A stretch of 64,000 nucleotides of DNA, taken from the NCBI GenBank assembly GCA_937920085.1, contig CALETE010000080.1:124001-188000 (forward strand), in the 5' to 3' direction. Shown piece by piece: positions 7,249 through 16,566 of the stretch; position 1 is the first letter of the stretch; each line of letters starts with the position of its first letter. The notes beneath the pieces are model-generated. The model saw only the letters and a list, made by a program, of their open reading frames with translations. It searched no databases and was not told where the DNA came from. The stretch is from an uncultured Alphaproteobacteria bacterium. Lineage in GTDB: Bacteria; Pseudomonadota; Alphaproteobacteria; Caulobacterales; Caulobacteraceae. A program made the position numbers and the translations under genes.

Positions 7249-8970
7249 CTAGCCGCAGCTGGCCGCCTTGGCCTTAATCTCGGGGTTATCGCGGGCCAGG
7301 CTCTTGAGGATCTGGCAGCGCTGATCATCTGATTTCACTGTCTTATCGGCCAGCAGATCGTCAGCAATTCGGGTCGGGGATTCATGGTCAGAGATCATGC
7401 GAACCCCGCCCGCCTTGGGGCTGTCAAATACCATCAGGTTGTTGGCAGAATTGGCGTTGGTCCAGGCCTTCCATTCCGGCAGGTTTCCGTCGACACCCTT
7501 GCCCGGCGCCCCTGTGGCGGCGAAGTTCACCCAATAGCTCATCATGGAATCCGACAGGGCTATGCGCCCTGGGGCATTGTCCTTGGTGAAGGCTAGGGAG
7601 TCGAAGGCGCCTAACAGCCTGAAGTGGCCAAAGACGAAGGGAATTTCGATGCTATGGCCAGCGCCCAGTAACTGACCAAGGTCTGTCACGAGAATCTTGC
7701 CCTCTTCCTTCCAGTCAAACCGGTATGTCCAGACCGCGCTATGGCCACCGGCCGCCATGCGGGCCGCCGGGGCGTCCACGGAATTTGCCCGCCACATGCG
7801 GCTTGGATAGAGGGCCGCCGCCTCATAGAAGGCTGGATCGCGCGCCACAGGCAGCTTCCCGCCGACATAGGTCACAAACTTCGGATTGAGGGCGTTGAAG
7901 AGCTTCAGCTCATCATGGTTGGTTCCCGTAATGACCGGAACGGCGTTGTACTGGGATGGCGTATCCAGCACGGAGTCGAGGCCGGCCGCCGGAACCACAA
8001 TGCCATCTGCAATAATGCGGAAGGGGTCGAGATCACGGGGCTCGGCCTTATAGGCGTCATAGATGGCGCTGACCGGGGCTGAGCGCAGGGCCGCAGCGGT
8101 GACCGGCTGTCCCGCCCCGATGATCTTCTGGGCTATGGCAATTCCCGAAACAGGACTGACCACCGTCTTGCCCTCTGCCAGGTCCAGGGGCTCCGACTTG
8201 AAGCTGCCAGATTGGACAATAGCCCGCTGGAAAAGACCCTTGGCCCGGGGACTGGTCAGCAGGGTCGCCACATTCTGACCACCGGCGCTTTCGCCAAAGA
8301 TCGTCACCCGGCTGGTGTCGCCGCCGAATGTCGCACCGTTCTGCTGAATCCATTCCAGGGCGCGGATCTGGTCGAGGGTCCCGAAATTGGCCGAAGCATC
8401 CTCGGGGATAGCGCCACCCTCCCGTAGGGCCGGATGGGCGAACCATCCCAGAGCCCCTAGGCGATACTGAACCACCACCACCACCACCTTGAACCGTGCC
8501 GCGAGGGCCGAGCCATCATACTGCTCAGCACGCCCCCAGGTGTTGGACCCGCCATGGATCCACATCATGATCGGCAGCTTGGCCTTTGCCGCTGCTTCCC
8601 CCGTCATGGGCGGGGCATAGACGTCCAGATAGAGGCAGTCTTCCTGGCCGGCGACCTGACCAAACTTAGCCTTGTCGACCCCATCCATCGCGCTGAGCTG
8701 CTGGGGGCACCAGGGCGCAGACTTGGTCGAGATCCGCGGCGCGGTCCAAGTATCCGCCGGGCGGGGTGCCCGCCAGCGCAAGTCGCCCACTGGCGGCTTG
8801 GCGAAAGGAATGGCCCGCCAGGCCTGGGCACCGGTGTCCACATCCACATAACCGACCACCGGACCATCGTGCAGGGTCCGCGCAGTGGCGGGATCGGCGG
8901 CAATCTGCGCATGCGCCGAAAAAGCCGACCATAGGGCCAGACAAGCTAGGGTGGAGACGATGCGCTTCAT
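7249..8970 (-). CDS. Secreted type-B carboxylesterase
   Basis: A 573-residue alpha/beta hydrolase of the carboxylesterase/cholinesterase family. A signal peptide (MKRIVSTLACLALWSAFSAH, cut near AHA-Q) predicts export to the periplasm. The oxyanion segment WIHGG lies at about 137-141 and the nucleophile elbow GESAGG has Ser228. A glutamate in TGTNHDELK and a histidine in GAGHSIEIPF supply the rest of the triad. Disulphide-type cysteines are present (EDCLYLDVY, CPQQL). The fold hydrolyses carboxylic esters of varied size; the natural substrate cannot be told from sequence. The gene lies between the GST and btuB genes on the same strand with its own 5' gap, so it is probably transcribed separately. 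Confidence 0.93.
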   Translation of the reverse strand: MKRIVSTLACLALWSAFSAHAQIAADPATARTLHDGPVVGYVDVDTGAQAWRAIPFAKPPVGDLRWRAPRPADTWTAPRISTKSAPWCPQQLSAMDGVDKAKFGQVAGQEDCLYLDVYAPPMTGEAAAKAKLPIMMWIHGGSNTWGRAEQYDGSALAARFKVVVVVVQYRLGALGWFAHPALREGGAIPEDASANFGTLDQIRALEWIQQNGATFGGDTSRVTIFGESAGGQNVATLLTSPRAKGLFQRAIVQSGSFKSEPLDLAEGKTVVSPVSGIAIAQKIIGAGQPVTAAALRSAPVSAIYDAYKAEPRDLDPFRIIADGIVVPAAGLDSVLDTPSQYNAVPVITGTNHDELKLFNALNPKFVTYVGGKLPVARDPAFYEAAALYPSRMWRANSVDAPAARMAAGGHSAVWTYRFDWKEEGKILVTDLGQLLGAGHSIEIPFVFGHFRLLGAFDSLAFTKDNAPGRIALSDSMMSYWVNFAATGAPGKGVDGNLPEWKAWTNANSANNLMVFDSPKAGGVRMISDHESPTRIADDLLADKTVKSDDQRCQILKSLARDNPEIKAKAASCG

Positions 8971-9038
8971 TGAGACCTCGGGGGATTTAGGCGCGAAGGA
9001 TTAGGGGTTTTGATCGCCCGCGCCAATGGCGGAATTGG

Positions 9039-10964
9039 CTAGAAGCGGCCGCGAATGCCCACATAGACTCCGCGCCCCATAGAGCCATAGTCACGGGTGG
9101 GCTCATAGCGGCGATCAAAGAGATTCTCGACTCGCCCATAGACCTCAAGCCCGGCCCTTAAGGGGTGGGATATCCGCAGGTCGGTCAGGGCATAGGCCTT
9201 CAATCGGTATGTGTTCGCCGCGTCTTCGAAGCTCTCACCCACATAACGGATGCCGACGCCCAAGCTGACGCCGGACGCCGTAAGATAATCGGCATTCAGA
9301 TTTGCCTGATGTTTAGGGCGACGGGCAAGGGACTTGCCTCTGTTGGGCGCTGAAGACGCCCGATTGGTAGCGTCCACAAAGGTGTAGTTACCGCTGAGGG
9401 TCAGATCCTCCATCCTGGCGTCTGCTGTCAGCTCAACGCCCTGGGCCCGGGTGCGGGCAATATTGTCGTAATAGCCATATCGACTAACGCCCTTGGGACG
9501 GCAAACTGCGCTGGTGGCCCCGAAGGCGCAGGAGACGAAATCGATCTGGTCCTGGGTTTGACGCTGAAACACTGTGGCCGCGATCCTCGCGTCCAGACCC
9601 GCGAACCTGTGTTCAACCCCAAGATCGCCGCTATTGGCGGACTCTGGGGCAAGGCTTGGCGTCCCGTATTCACTGTAAAGCTGATAGAGGGTCGGGGCCT
9701 TGAAGCCTTGGGCGAAGCTGGCCCGCACAATGGTGGCCGCATCGGGCAAACGCCAGGCCATGGCGACCTGGCCTATGGTGTGATCGCCGAAAGCGTCGTG
9801 GCGATCATGACGCAGGCCAATCGTCAGGGTCAGGTCTGAGACCACATCCCCGATCGCCTGGGCATAGACACTTGTAAGCCCCGTATGAGCGACAGCCACT
9901 ATGGGGTGCGGATCATAGGAACTGGGGGCCGCGGTGTGCGACCGCGAGGTCTCCCGCTCAGCACCAAAGGTCGCTTGCCAATTGGGGGTGAGTTCGATGA
10001 CTCCCTGATATTCTAAGCGCCGGGTCTCGCCTTGGGTCTGATAGGTCAGGGACGTCACAGCTTGGGTTGGGTCAAAGCTATCTGTGTCCGTAGCGGTCTG
10101 GGAAAGGCCCAGCCGGTTCTTTAGACGACCATCCGCCAAGGGGAAGCTGAGACCGAGATAGCCCAGTCTGGTTTCAGTGCGGCTGTATTCGGTGTCATCG
10201 GCGAAGGCGTAATCGGGCGGTGGGAAGCCGTCGATCTTGACTCGACCCCGAGACCATAGGGCCCGAAGGTCCAGACGGACCTCGCCCGGCAGATCATAAC
10301 GGGCCCGACCCGACAGTCCCTGATGGCGGAAGCCGTCAGGTTCGCGCCCTCCGCGAAAGGCCGAAACGCCGGTATTGGCAAAGCTTTCCCCCGAAAGGCC
10401 CCAGGACAGGCCCTCCGTGACGCCGCTGATGCTGAGCCGACCATCGGCCTGACCGAAGGCCCCGCCCTCCAAGCTCGCCGCACCTTCCAGTGGCTTGGTG
10501 GGCGAAGGGGTCACGATATTGACCACACCGCCAATGGCCTGGCTGCCCCACAGGGTCGATTGCGCCCCACGCAAGACCTCAATGGATGCCACCGGCCCCG
10601 CCAGAAGATTTGCAAAATTGTAGGCACCACCCGCCGAGGAGGGGTCATTCAGCCTGATGCCATCAACCAGAACCACGGTCTGGTCCGTCTCGGCGCCGCG
10701 AATTCTGACAGAGGTCACACCACCGATTCCCCCATTTCGACTGACGCCGACCCCAGGCAGGGTCGCCAGGAGATCAGAGATCACCACGGCTTGCCGAGCC
10801 TTGAGCTCTGCTGAGGTGACCACAGACACCTGTTGGCCCAGACGCCCTAAGGCTTGCGGCGTTCGGGTTCCGACTATGACGATCTCAGAGACGGGTGTTT
10901 CTGCCCTGGCGGTGAGGGGGTTGATAAGTGCGAGGGCCGTTGCGGCCAGCAAAAGAGTCTTCAT
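9039..10964 (-). CDS. btuB: BtuB-like TonB-dependent cobalamin receptor
   Basis: A 641-residue outer-membrane receptor. ATG 10964 is chosen because it starts a clean signal peptide (MKTLLLAATALALINPLTAR, cut after ARA). A TonB-box-like stretch (SEIVIVGTRTP) follows, then a plug domain (about 40-150, with LRGAQSTLWGSQAIGGVVNI) and a 22-strand barrel ending in an aromatic residue (GIRGRF). The length matches BtuB (about 600 residues). A cobalamin riboswitch directly upstream is the strongest evidence that it imports B12 or related corrinoids and is shut down when B12 is plentiful. No BtuCDF transporter is visible nearby. Confidence 0.92.
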   Translation of the reverse strand: MKTLLLAATALALINPLTARAETPVSEIVIVGTRTPQALGRLGQQVSVVTSAELKARQAVVISDLLATLPGVGVSRNGGIGGVTSVRIRGAETDQTVVLVDGIRLNDPSSAGGAYNFANLLAGPVASIEVLRGAQSTLWGSQAIGGVVNIVTPSPTKPLEGAASLEGGAFGQADGRLSISGVTEGLSWGLSGESFANTGVSAFRGGREPDGFRHQGLSGRARYDLPGEVRLDLRALWSRGRVKIDGFPPPDYAFADDTEYSRTETRLGYLGLSFPLADGRLKNRLGLSQTATDTDSFDPTQAVTSLTYQTQGETRRLEYQGVIELTPNWQATFGAERETSRSHTAAPSSYDPHPIVAVAHTGLTSVYAQAIGDVVSDLTLTIGLRHDRHDAFGDHTIGQVAMAWRLPDAATIVRASFAQGFKAPTLYQLYSEYGTPSLAPESANSGDLGVEHRFAGLDARIAATVFQRQTQDQIDFVSCAFGATSAVCRPKGVSRYGYYDNIARTRAQGVELTADARMEDLTLSGNYTFVDATNRASSAPNRGKSLARRPKHQANLNADYLTASGVSLGVGIRYVGESFEDAANTYRLKAYALTDLRISHPLRAGLEVYGRVENLFDRRYEPTRDYGSMGRGVYVGIRGRF

Positions 10965-10992
10965 GGGTCTATCCCGGTCAAGCGATGGCGAA

Positions 10993-11010
10993 CCCCCGCT
11001 TGCACGGGGG
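10993..11010 (-). promoter_or_regulatory. btuB: Hairpin between riboswitch and btuB start
   Basis: CCCCCG and CGGGGG pair around a six-base loop, about 30 bases before the btuB ATG. No T run follows on the minus strand, so it does not look like an intrinsic terminator. It may be part of the riboswitch expression platform acting on translation. Confidence 0.4.
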
Positions 11011-11092
11011 CTCAAGGAAACATCGCCGCTCGGGAAATCCCGTTCGCTCGGCGCACCCCGGCCGGTCGAAGGACGATCGCGCCGGGCAGGTC

Positions 11093-11255
11093 TCCTGGCT
11101 TACGGGTCAACGCCCTTTGCACGTCGCCTTCCCAGGTCCGGACCGAGAGGGTCCATCACCAGTGGCATATGACGTGCGGGCTCGCCGCTTACAGTTGCGG
11201 GGGCAGTCCGGGATTTTCACCCGAGTTCCCTTTTCATCCCCGTCTCCGGGGAACC
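11093..11255 (-). ncRNA. Cobalamin (AdoCbl) riboswitch
   Basis: On the minus strand the order of conserved blocks is that of the cobalamin riboswitch: GGTTCCCC start, GGGAACTCGGGTGAAAATCC, then GACTGCCCCCGCAACTGTAA, the GCCACTG B12-box region near 11160, GGGAAGG, and the closing AGCCAGGAGACCTGCC. It lies between rpmB and btuB and reads towards btuB, the classical arrangement for repression of B12 uptake genes by adenosylcobalamin. Confidence 0.96.
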
Positions 11256-11298
11256 TGACGCAGGGGTAGGTTAGCTGCGCATCTGCCATAGGCGCAAC

Positions 11299-11324
11299 GA
11301 AAAAGGCCGCCCTTTCGGACGGCC
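11299..11324 (-). terminator. Rho-independent terminator after rpmB
   Basis: Read on the minus strand, GGCCGTCC and GGGCGGCC pair around GAAA and are followed by five T. It lies about 30 bases past the rpmB stop and just before the riboswitch, separating ribosomal-protein transcription from btuB. Confidence 0.9.
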
Positions 11325-11352
11325 TCTGCGAATTCGGAGCTTTCGCTCAATC

Positions 11353-11649
11353 TTAAGCGGCGGCGGTCTCGGCCAGCTTGGCCTTCAACTGACGCTTAAT
11401 CTTCAGGGCACGGGGCGACAACACGTCGTCGTCAGCCTTGACCAGGAAGGTATCCAGGCCACCGCGGAAATCCAGGGTGCGCAGGGCTGCATTGGTGATA
11501 CGCAGCTTAAAGCTCTGGCCGAGGGCATCGGACTGCAGGTTGACCGGAGCCAGGTTCGGCAGGAACCGGCGCTTGGTCTTTACATTGGAGTGGCTCACAT
11601 TGTGGCCGACCATGGGGCCGACCCCGGTGAGTTCGCAGCGACGCGACAT
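11353..11649 (-). CDS. rpmB: 50S ribosomal protein L28
   Basis: A 98-residue basic protein opening MSRRCELTG-V-G-P-M-V-G-H-N-V-S-H-S-N, the standard L28 N-terminus, followed by KTKRRFLPNL and the R-I-T-N-A-A-L-R-T-L-D core. ATG 11649 fixes the family start; an upstream in-frame extension to 11784 is not used. L28 binds 23S rRNA near the exit region and is needed for 70S assembly. The single cysteine is the remnant of the zinc-ribbon pattern of some L28 forms. The alanine-rich tail is typical of alphaproteobacteria. It is monocistronic with its own terminator. Confidence 0.97.
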   Translation of the reverse strand: MSRRCELTGVGPMVGHNVSHSNVKTKRRFLPNLAPVNLQSDALGQSFKLRITNAALRTLDFRGGLDTFLVKADDDVLSPRALKIKRQLKAKLAETAAA

Positions 11650-12128
11650 AGCAGTCATCCAGGCAAAATAATTGGGTACGAACGGGCAAGCCCGCGCGGA
11701 AGAGCGGCGATATAGGGCAAGGCTGGTCGCCACGTCAAGGCAGGGCTGACTCTGCGGCACCAAACTCTTCTGAATCTGTTCCACCGCCCCCCTCGCAACA
11801 AAGCGTTCGGTTTGTGGTTAACGGCTGTTAAGCTACAATATGTCGTAGTGAACATATGCCGAATTGGGGGAAGTCACCGATTCGGTCCTGATTCGTTTCA
11901 TCCGCGTTCCGAGAATTAACCATAGCCGTTTACGAAGCGGATGACTCATGCAGGGAAATCTGCATACATTATTGATTTTATGCAGTTTTTATCGCGAATT
12001 ACCTGCGGAATCTGGGATTGGTGTGCGCACCGAAGAGCTGGCATCTCCCTCTGGGCTCTTCAGAACTAGTCTCGCGGGCGATGACGTGCGATTTCGGGAG
12101 CTGAGTTTCCGTCCCAAAGAGCCAAATC
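11650..12128. other. 479-bp intergenic region between rpmB and the DUF885 gene
   Basis: No gene is supported here. It must hold the divergent promoters of rpmB and the DUF885 gene. The middle part (about 11800-12000) is A/T-rich compared with its neighbours. TTAA-N6-TTAA lies at 11818-11831, one base shorter than the TTAA-N7-TTAA spacing of CtrA boxes, and a single TTAACC half-site occurs at about 11916. Confidence 0.5.
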
Positions 12129-13958
12129 ATGCAAAGTCGCCGCAACCTCCTGGCCTCAGCTGCCGCCTTTGGCGCTATCATCGCCCTGCCCCGCGCCGCC
12201 CAGGCAGCAACGCCCACTGGCGAAGCGGCCAAGATGTACGCGCTGTTCGACGACTTCATGGACATGTCCCTGAGGGACTCCCCAGTCCTGACCTCAAGCC
12301 TCGGCCTCGATAAGGGGACACTGGCCTGGACGAAATCAGAACTGGGTGACGCATCTCTGACCGCCATCGCCGATGGCAAACGCACGACATCGCGCAAGCT
12401 GGCACAGCTGCGCGCCATTGATCGCAGCAAGATCTCTGGGGTCGACGCCATCACCTACGACACAGTCGCCTTTACCCTTGAGGTGGAAGACGAGGGCAAT
12501 CGGCGATTCGATTATGGCGGCGGCGGATCGGGCGCCCCCTTCGTCCTCTCCCAGCTAAGCGGTGCCTATCAATCCATTCCCGATTTTATGGACAACCAGC
12601 ACACGATCGAAACCAAGTCCGATGCCGATGCCTTTCTCGCGCGGATGGGTGCTTTCGCCGTCTTGCTGGATGCGGAAGCTGAGATTGTCCGCCATGACGC
12701 CGGGCTTGGGGTCATCGCGCCTGACTTCGCTATCGACCGGGCCCTAGGCCAATACAAAGCTATGCTGGCCACACCCGCCTCAGAGACAACCCTGGTCAAG
12801 AGCTTGATCCGGCGGACGGCGGAGAAGTCTATTTCCGGCGATTGGGCCAAGGAGGCTCTAGCTCTCTATAATGACCGCGTCCATCCGGCCCTGGCCCGCC
12901 AAGCCGAGCTTTTAGAGTCCTTGCGCCCCAAGGCGGTGCACGATGCTGGCTGCTGGCGCCTGCCAGATGGTGAGGCCTATTACGAGACGTCGCTCAAGCT
13001 TTACACCACCGCCAAGATCAGCCCTGATGAGGTCCACAAATTGGGCCTGGACATGGTCGCCAGCCTCAGCGCTGAAGCCGACGTCCTGATGAAGAAGATC
13101 GGCTATTCCAAGGGTACAGTGGGTGAGCGCTACCGTGCCTTGGCGAGCGATCCGAAAATGCTCTACCCCAATACCGAAGCTGGCAAGGCAGAGCTGCTGG
13201 CGCACCTGAACGGTCTGATCAAGGCCGTCACGGCCAAGCTACCGGCCTATTTCGGACAGCTGCCCAAGGCACCTCTTGAAATCCGCGGAGTTCCTAAGGC
13301 CATCGAGGCTGGGGCACCCGGCGGTTATTATGACTCCCCGCCCCTGGATGGCAGCCGACCGGGGATCTATTGGATCAATCTGCGGGATACGGCAGAAAAT
13401 CCGAAATGGGGACTGCCAACCCTGTCTTATCACGAGGGGATCCCAGGCCATCATTTGCAGCTTGCCCTAAGAAATGAAGCCGAAGACCTGCCCCTCATCC
13501 GGAAAATCCAAGGCTTCTCTGGCTATAGTGAGGGGTGGGCCCTCTATGCCGAGACCCTGGCCGTGGAAATGGGCATGTATGATAAGGACCCGGTGGGCCA
13601 TATCGGCATGCTGCACGACGCCTTGTTCCGCGCCGTTCGTCTGGTTGTGGATAGCGGCATGCATGCCAAGCGCTGGAGCCGCGAACAGGCCCTGAAATAC
13701 TATATCGATCACATCGGCGATGCAGAGCCAGCGGCGATCACCGAGATCGAACGCTATGCGGTTTGGCCGGGCCAGGCCTCCAGCTATATGGTCGGCAAGA
13801 TCACGTGGTTGCGAGGTCGCGAGCGCGCGAAAAAAGCCCTGGGGTCCAGGTTCGATATCCGCGCCTTCCACGATGCGGGCCTGCTGGCCGGCGGGGTTCC
13901 CCTGACGGTGCTGGACAAGGTCATCGACGACTATATCTCCGCTGCAAAAACGCGCTGA
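12129..13958 (+). CDS. DUF885 family protein, exported (Tat-like signal)
   Basis: A 609-residue protein of the DUF885 family. The N-terminus has a Tat-like signal (SRRNLLAS, then a hydrophobic stretch to AAQA), so export in a folded state is likely. The C-terminal half holds the family's metal-site pattern YHEGIPGHH, with His435, Glu436, His441 and His442, followed by EGWALYAE. This resembles the zinc site of gluzincin peptidases. Characterised relatives are few, and a metal-dependent peptidase or related hydrolase is the usual guess. ATG 12129 was chosen because it starts the Tat motif; AAAGAG lies upstream. It is followed by a short gap and then the helicase gene. Confidence 0.88.
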   Translation: MQSRRNLLASAAAFGAIIALPRAAQAATPTGEAAKMYALFDDFMDMSLRDSPVLTSSLGLDKGTLAWTKSELGDASLTAIADGKRTTSRKLAQLRAIDRSKISGVDAITYDTVAFTLEVEDEGNRRFDYGGGGSGAPFVLSQLSGAYQSIPDFMDNQHTIETKSDADAFLARMGAFAVLLDAEAEIVRHDAGLGVIAPDFAIDRALGQYKAMLATPASETTLVKSLIRRTAEKSISGDWAKEALALYNDRVHPALARQAELLESLRPKAVHDAGCWRLPDGEAYYETSLKLYTTAKISPDEVHKLGLDMVASLSAEADVLMKKIGYSKGTVGERYRALASDPKMLYPNTEAGKAELLAHLNGLIKAVTAKLPAYFGQLPKAPLEIRGVPKAIEAGAPGGYYDSPPLDGSRPGIYWINLRDTAENPKWGLPTLSYHEGIPGHHLQLALRNEAEDLPLIRKIQGFSGYSEGWALYAETLAVEMGMYDKDPVGHIGMLHDALFRAVRLVVDSGMHAKRWSREQALKYYIDHIGDAEPAAITEIERYAVWPGQASSYMVGKITWLRGRERAKKALGSRFDIRAFHDAGLLAGGVPLTVLDKVIDDYISAAKTR

Positions 13959-14028
13959 CACGGAAATTTCACGGGGGTTGAGCCTAGCAGCGCTTGCCCC
14001 GCCCTGATTCCCGCTCCAACTTCGGCGC

Positions 14029-16566
14029 ATGAGCCACCGCCCCACCGGCGCGGCACCGGCCCGTCTTGTGGCGGTCCTGGGCCCGACCAATACTGGCAAG
14101 ACCCATTTGGCCGTCGAACGGATGCTGGGTCATGCCTCTGGCATGATCGGCCTGCCCCTGCGGCTTCTGGCCCGGGAAATCTATGATCGGGTCGTTAAGG
14201 CAAGAGGCGCAAGCCGGGTTGCTCTGATCACTGGCGAAGAGAAAATCGTCCCACCACGGGCCGTCTATTTTATCTGCACAGTCGAGGCCATGCCATTGAG
14301 CCGGGAGGTGGAGTTCCTGGCCGTGGACGAGATCCAGCTCTGCGCTGATCCAGAGCGGGGGCATATATTCACCCACCGCCTGCTGCACGCCCGAGGCAAG
14401 TACGAAACCATGCTGATGGGTGCTGGGACCATGGCGCCCTTGATCCGAAAACTGCTGCCCAAGGCCGAAATCCTGACCCGGGAGCGATTCTCAAACCTGA
14501 GCTATGCGGGGTCAAAAAAGCTGACGCGCCTGCCAAGGCGTAGCGCCATCGTCGCCTTCTCCGCGGACCAGGTTTACGCCATTGCTGAGCTCATCCGCCG
14601 TCAGCGGGGCGGCGCGGCTGTGGTCATGGGCTCCCTTAGTCCCCGCACCCGTAATGCCCAGGTCGCCCTCTACCAGTCCGGCGAGGTGGACTTTCTGGTT
14701 GCGACTGACGCCATTGGCATGGGCCTCAACATGGATGTCGACCATGTGGCCTTTGCTGGGCTGCGCAAGTTTGATGGGCGGCGGACGCGATTTCTGGTTC
14801 CCCAGGAGGTCGGGCAAATCGCCGGTCGAGCCGGGCGCTATCGTACGGACGGAACCTTCGGCGTCACCGGCGAGTGTGAGGACATGGACGCTGACCTGGT
14901 GGAGTCGGTCCAGGAGCATCAGTTTGAACCGGTCATCGCCGCTGAATGGCGAAATGCCGAGCTGGACTTCACCTCCCTGCCTAACCTCATGAAATCCCTG
15001 GCGAGGGGACCGCATCGCGAGGGACTGACCCTATCGGCAGAATCCCTAGACGAAATCACCCTCAAACGTCTGGCTGGAGAGGCCGATATCGTCGAGCGCT
15101 GCCGGGACAGGACCGCGCTCACCCGGCTCTGGGACGTCTGTCAGATGCCCGACTTTCGGAAGACCAGCACAGAGGAACATCAAAGACTGGCCAAGGAATT
15201 CTTCTTCTGGCTGACAAATCATGGTCGGCGGATCCCTCCAAAGTGGATGGCTGATCAGCTAAGCCACCTGGACCGGATAGATGGGGAAATCGACACGCTA
15301 TCTGCGCGACTGGCCAGTGTGCGGACCCTGGCCTATGTGGCGAACCGACCCGACTGGCTGGCAGATGCGTCAGGCTGGCAGGGCCAGACCCGGACCCTGG
15401 AAGACAAACTCTCTGATACCCTGCACGAAAAGCTGATGGCCCGGTTTGTCGATCGCCGGACAAGTGCCCTCATGCATGGCCTGAGGGTCCGAGAAGAGGT
15501 CCTGGCCGGGGTCGGGTCCGACGGTGCGGTGACTGTGGAAGGCCAGTATGTCGGTCGGCTGACCGGCGTTCAGTTCGAGGCTGAGCGTGGGGAGACCCTC
15601 CTGGCGGAAAAGGCGCTACGGGCCGCCGCCACGGCCGCTGTAGGGCCTGAAATCAACAAGCGATTGGGCCAGCTGGCGGCAGATGATGATCCGGCCTTCA
15701 GTCTGGGGCGAGAGGGCTTAATCCTTTGGCGCGGCCAGGCGGCAGGCGCGATTGCAGGCGGTGCCCCCTTCTCGCCAAAGGTGCGCCTTTTTGGCGACCT
15801 GGGTCATCCCGCCTCCCGGGAGCGGGCGCAAAGACGCATGGAGGCCTTTCTGGCCGCAGAGGCTGGGCGGCGGCTGGGGCCTCTGAAAAGGTTGGAAGAG
15901 GCCCTCTCTTCAGGCCAGATCAAGGGCATTGCTCGGGGCCTCGCCTTCCGGCTGATCGAAGTTGGCGGGATCCTGGATCGGTCCAGCGTCCGGGCGGAGG
16001 CCAAGGCTTTAAGCCCCCTTGAACGCCGCATGCTGAAAAGCCTCGGCATTCGACTGACCGCCTTTTCCATCTACCTGCCAGCCCTATTAAAGCCCCACGC
16101 AAGACACTTGGCTCAGGGTTTTGTCGATCGAAGCTGGCGGCCTTCCGCAGAGGGCCTGAGCCCCTTGCCGAGCGGACAGATCGACCCAAAGGTCCTTTCC
16201 GCCCATGGCCTACGCGCTGTCGGTCGATGGGGTGTGCCTATTGCGGAGCTGGACCGGCTTGATGACCTCATCCGTGCCGCGCCGCGCCAAGGCCAGGGCA
16301 CGGTGGTTGGCCCTGAGATTGCATCTCAGCTCGGCTGGGGTGAGGCACAAATGCGCGACATACTTCGCGCTCTCAACTTCGCGCCAACCGCAAAACCTAA
16401 GCCCGGCGAGCCCACAGCCTGGAGGCGGCGCTCGGAGGTCAAGCCTTCAACGCCAACACCTGTACGACCGGCCTCGCCCTTTGCCGCCTTAGAAGCCCTT
16501 AAATCCGCACCCACCCCGGTCAGACGCCAAAGGCGTCGGCGGAGGACTAAGGCTGTTGCGCCATGA
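14029..16566 (+). CDS. Suv3-like superfamily 2 RNA helicase
   Basis: An 845-residue helicase resembling the mitochondrial degradosome helicase Suv3, as found widely in alphaproteobacteria. Walker A is GPTNTGKT (18-25), the Walker B region is AVDEIQLCADPERGH, and domain 2 has VATDAIGMGLNMDVDHVAF and the arginine-finger motif QIAGRAGRYRTDG. The region from about 330 onwards is a helical C-terminal extension, rich in R/K/P at the very end (RRQRRRRRTK), likely to bind RNA. In mitochondria Suv3 unwinds RNA for a 3'-5' exonuclease; the bacterial role is little studied. The stop overlaps the ATG of an S4 RNA-binding gene (ATGA), so the two are co-translated and may act together on structured RNA. 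Confidence 0.92.
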   Translation: MSHRPTGAAPARLVAVLGPTNTGKTHLAVERMLGHASGMIGLPLRLLAREIYDRVVKARGASRVALITGEEKIVPPRAVYFICTVEAMPLSREVEFLAVDEIQLCADPERGHIFTHRLLHARGKYETMLMGAGTMAPLIRKLLPKAEILTRERFSNLSYAGSKKLTRLPRRSAIVAFSADQVYAIAELIRRQRGGAAVVMGSLSPRTRNAQVALYQSGEVDFLVATDAIGMGLNMDVDHVAFAGLRKFDGRRTRFLVPQEVGQIAGRAGRYRTDGTFGVTGECEDMDADLVESVQEHQFEPVIAAEWRNAELDFTSLPNLMKSLARGPHREGLTLSAESLDEITLKRLAGEADIVERCRDRTALTRLWDVCQMPDFRKTSTEEHQRLAKEFFFWLTNHGRRIPPKWMADQLSHLDRIDGEIDTLSARLASVRTLAYVANRPDWLADASGWQGQTRTLEDKLSDTLHEKLMARFVDRRTSALMHGLRVREEVLAGVGSDGAVTVEGQYVGRLTGVQFEAERGETLLAEKALRAAATAAVGPEINKRLGQLAADDDPAFSLGREGLILWRGQAAGAIAGGAPFSPKVRLFGDLGHPASRERAQRRMEAFLAAEAGRRLGPLKRLEEALSSGQIKGIARGLAFRLIEVGGILDRSSVRAEAKALSPLERRMLKSLGIRLTAFSIYLPALLKPHARHLAQGFVDRSWRPSAEGLSPLPSGQIDPKVLSAHGLRAVGRWGVPIAELDRLDDLIRAAPRQGQGTVVGPEIASQLGWGEAQMRDILRALNFAPTAKPKPGEPTAWRRRSEVKPSTPTPVRPASPFAALEALKSAPTPVRRQRRRRRTKAVAP

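Noticed and set aside
11818..11831. TTAA-N6-TTAA as a CtrA box
   Set aside because: The CtrA consensus spacing is seven bases, and one near-match in an A/T-rich region can occur by chance.
13467..14099. A 210-codon minus-strand ORF
   Set aside because: It overlaps the DUF885 gene and the helicase start on the other strand, both strongly supported.
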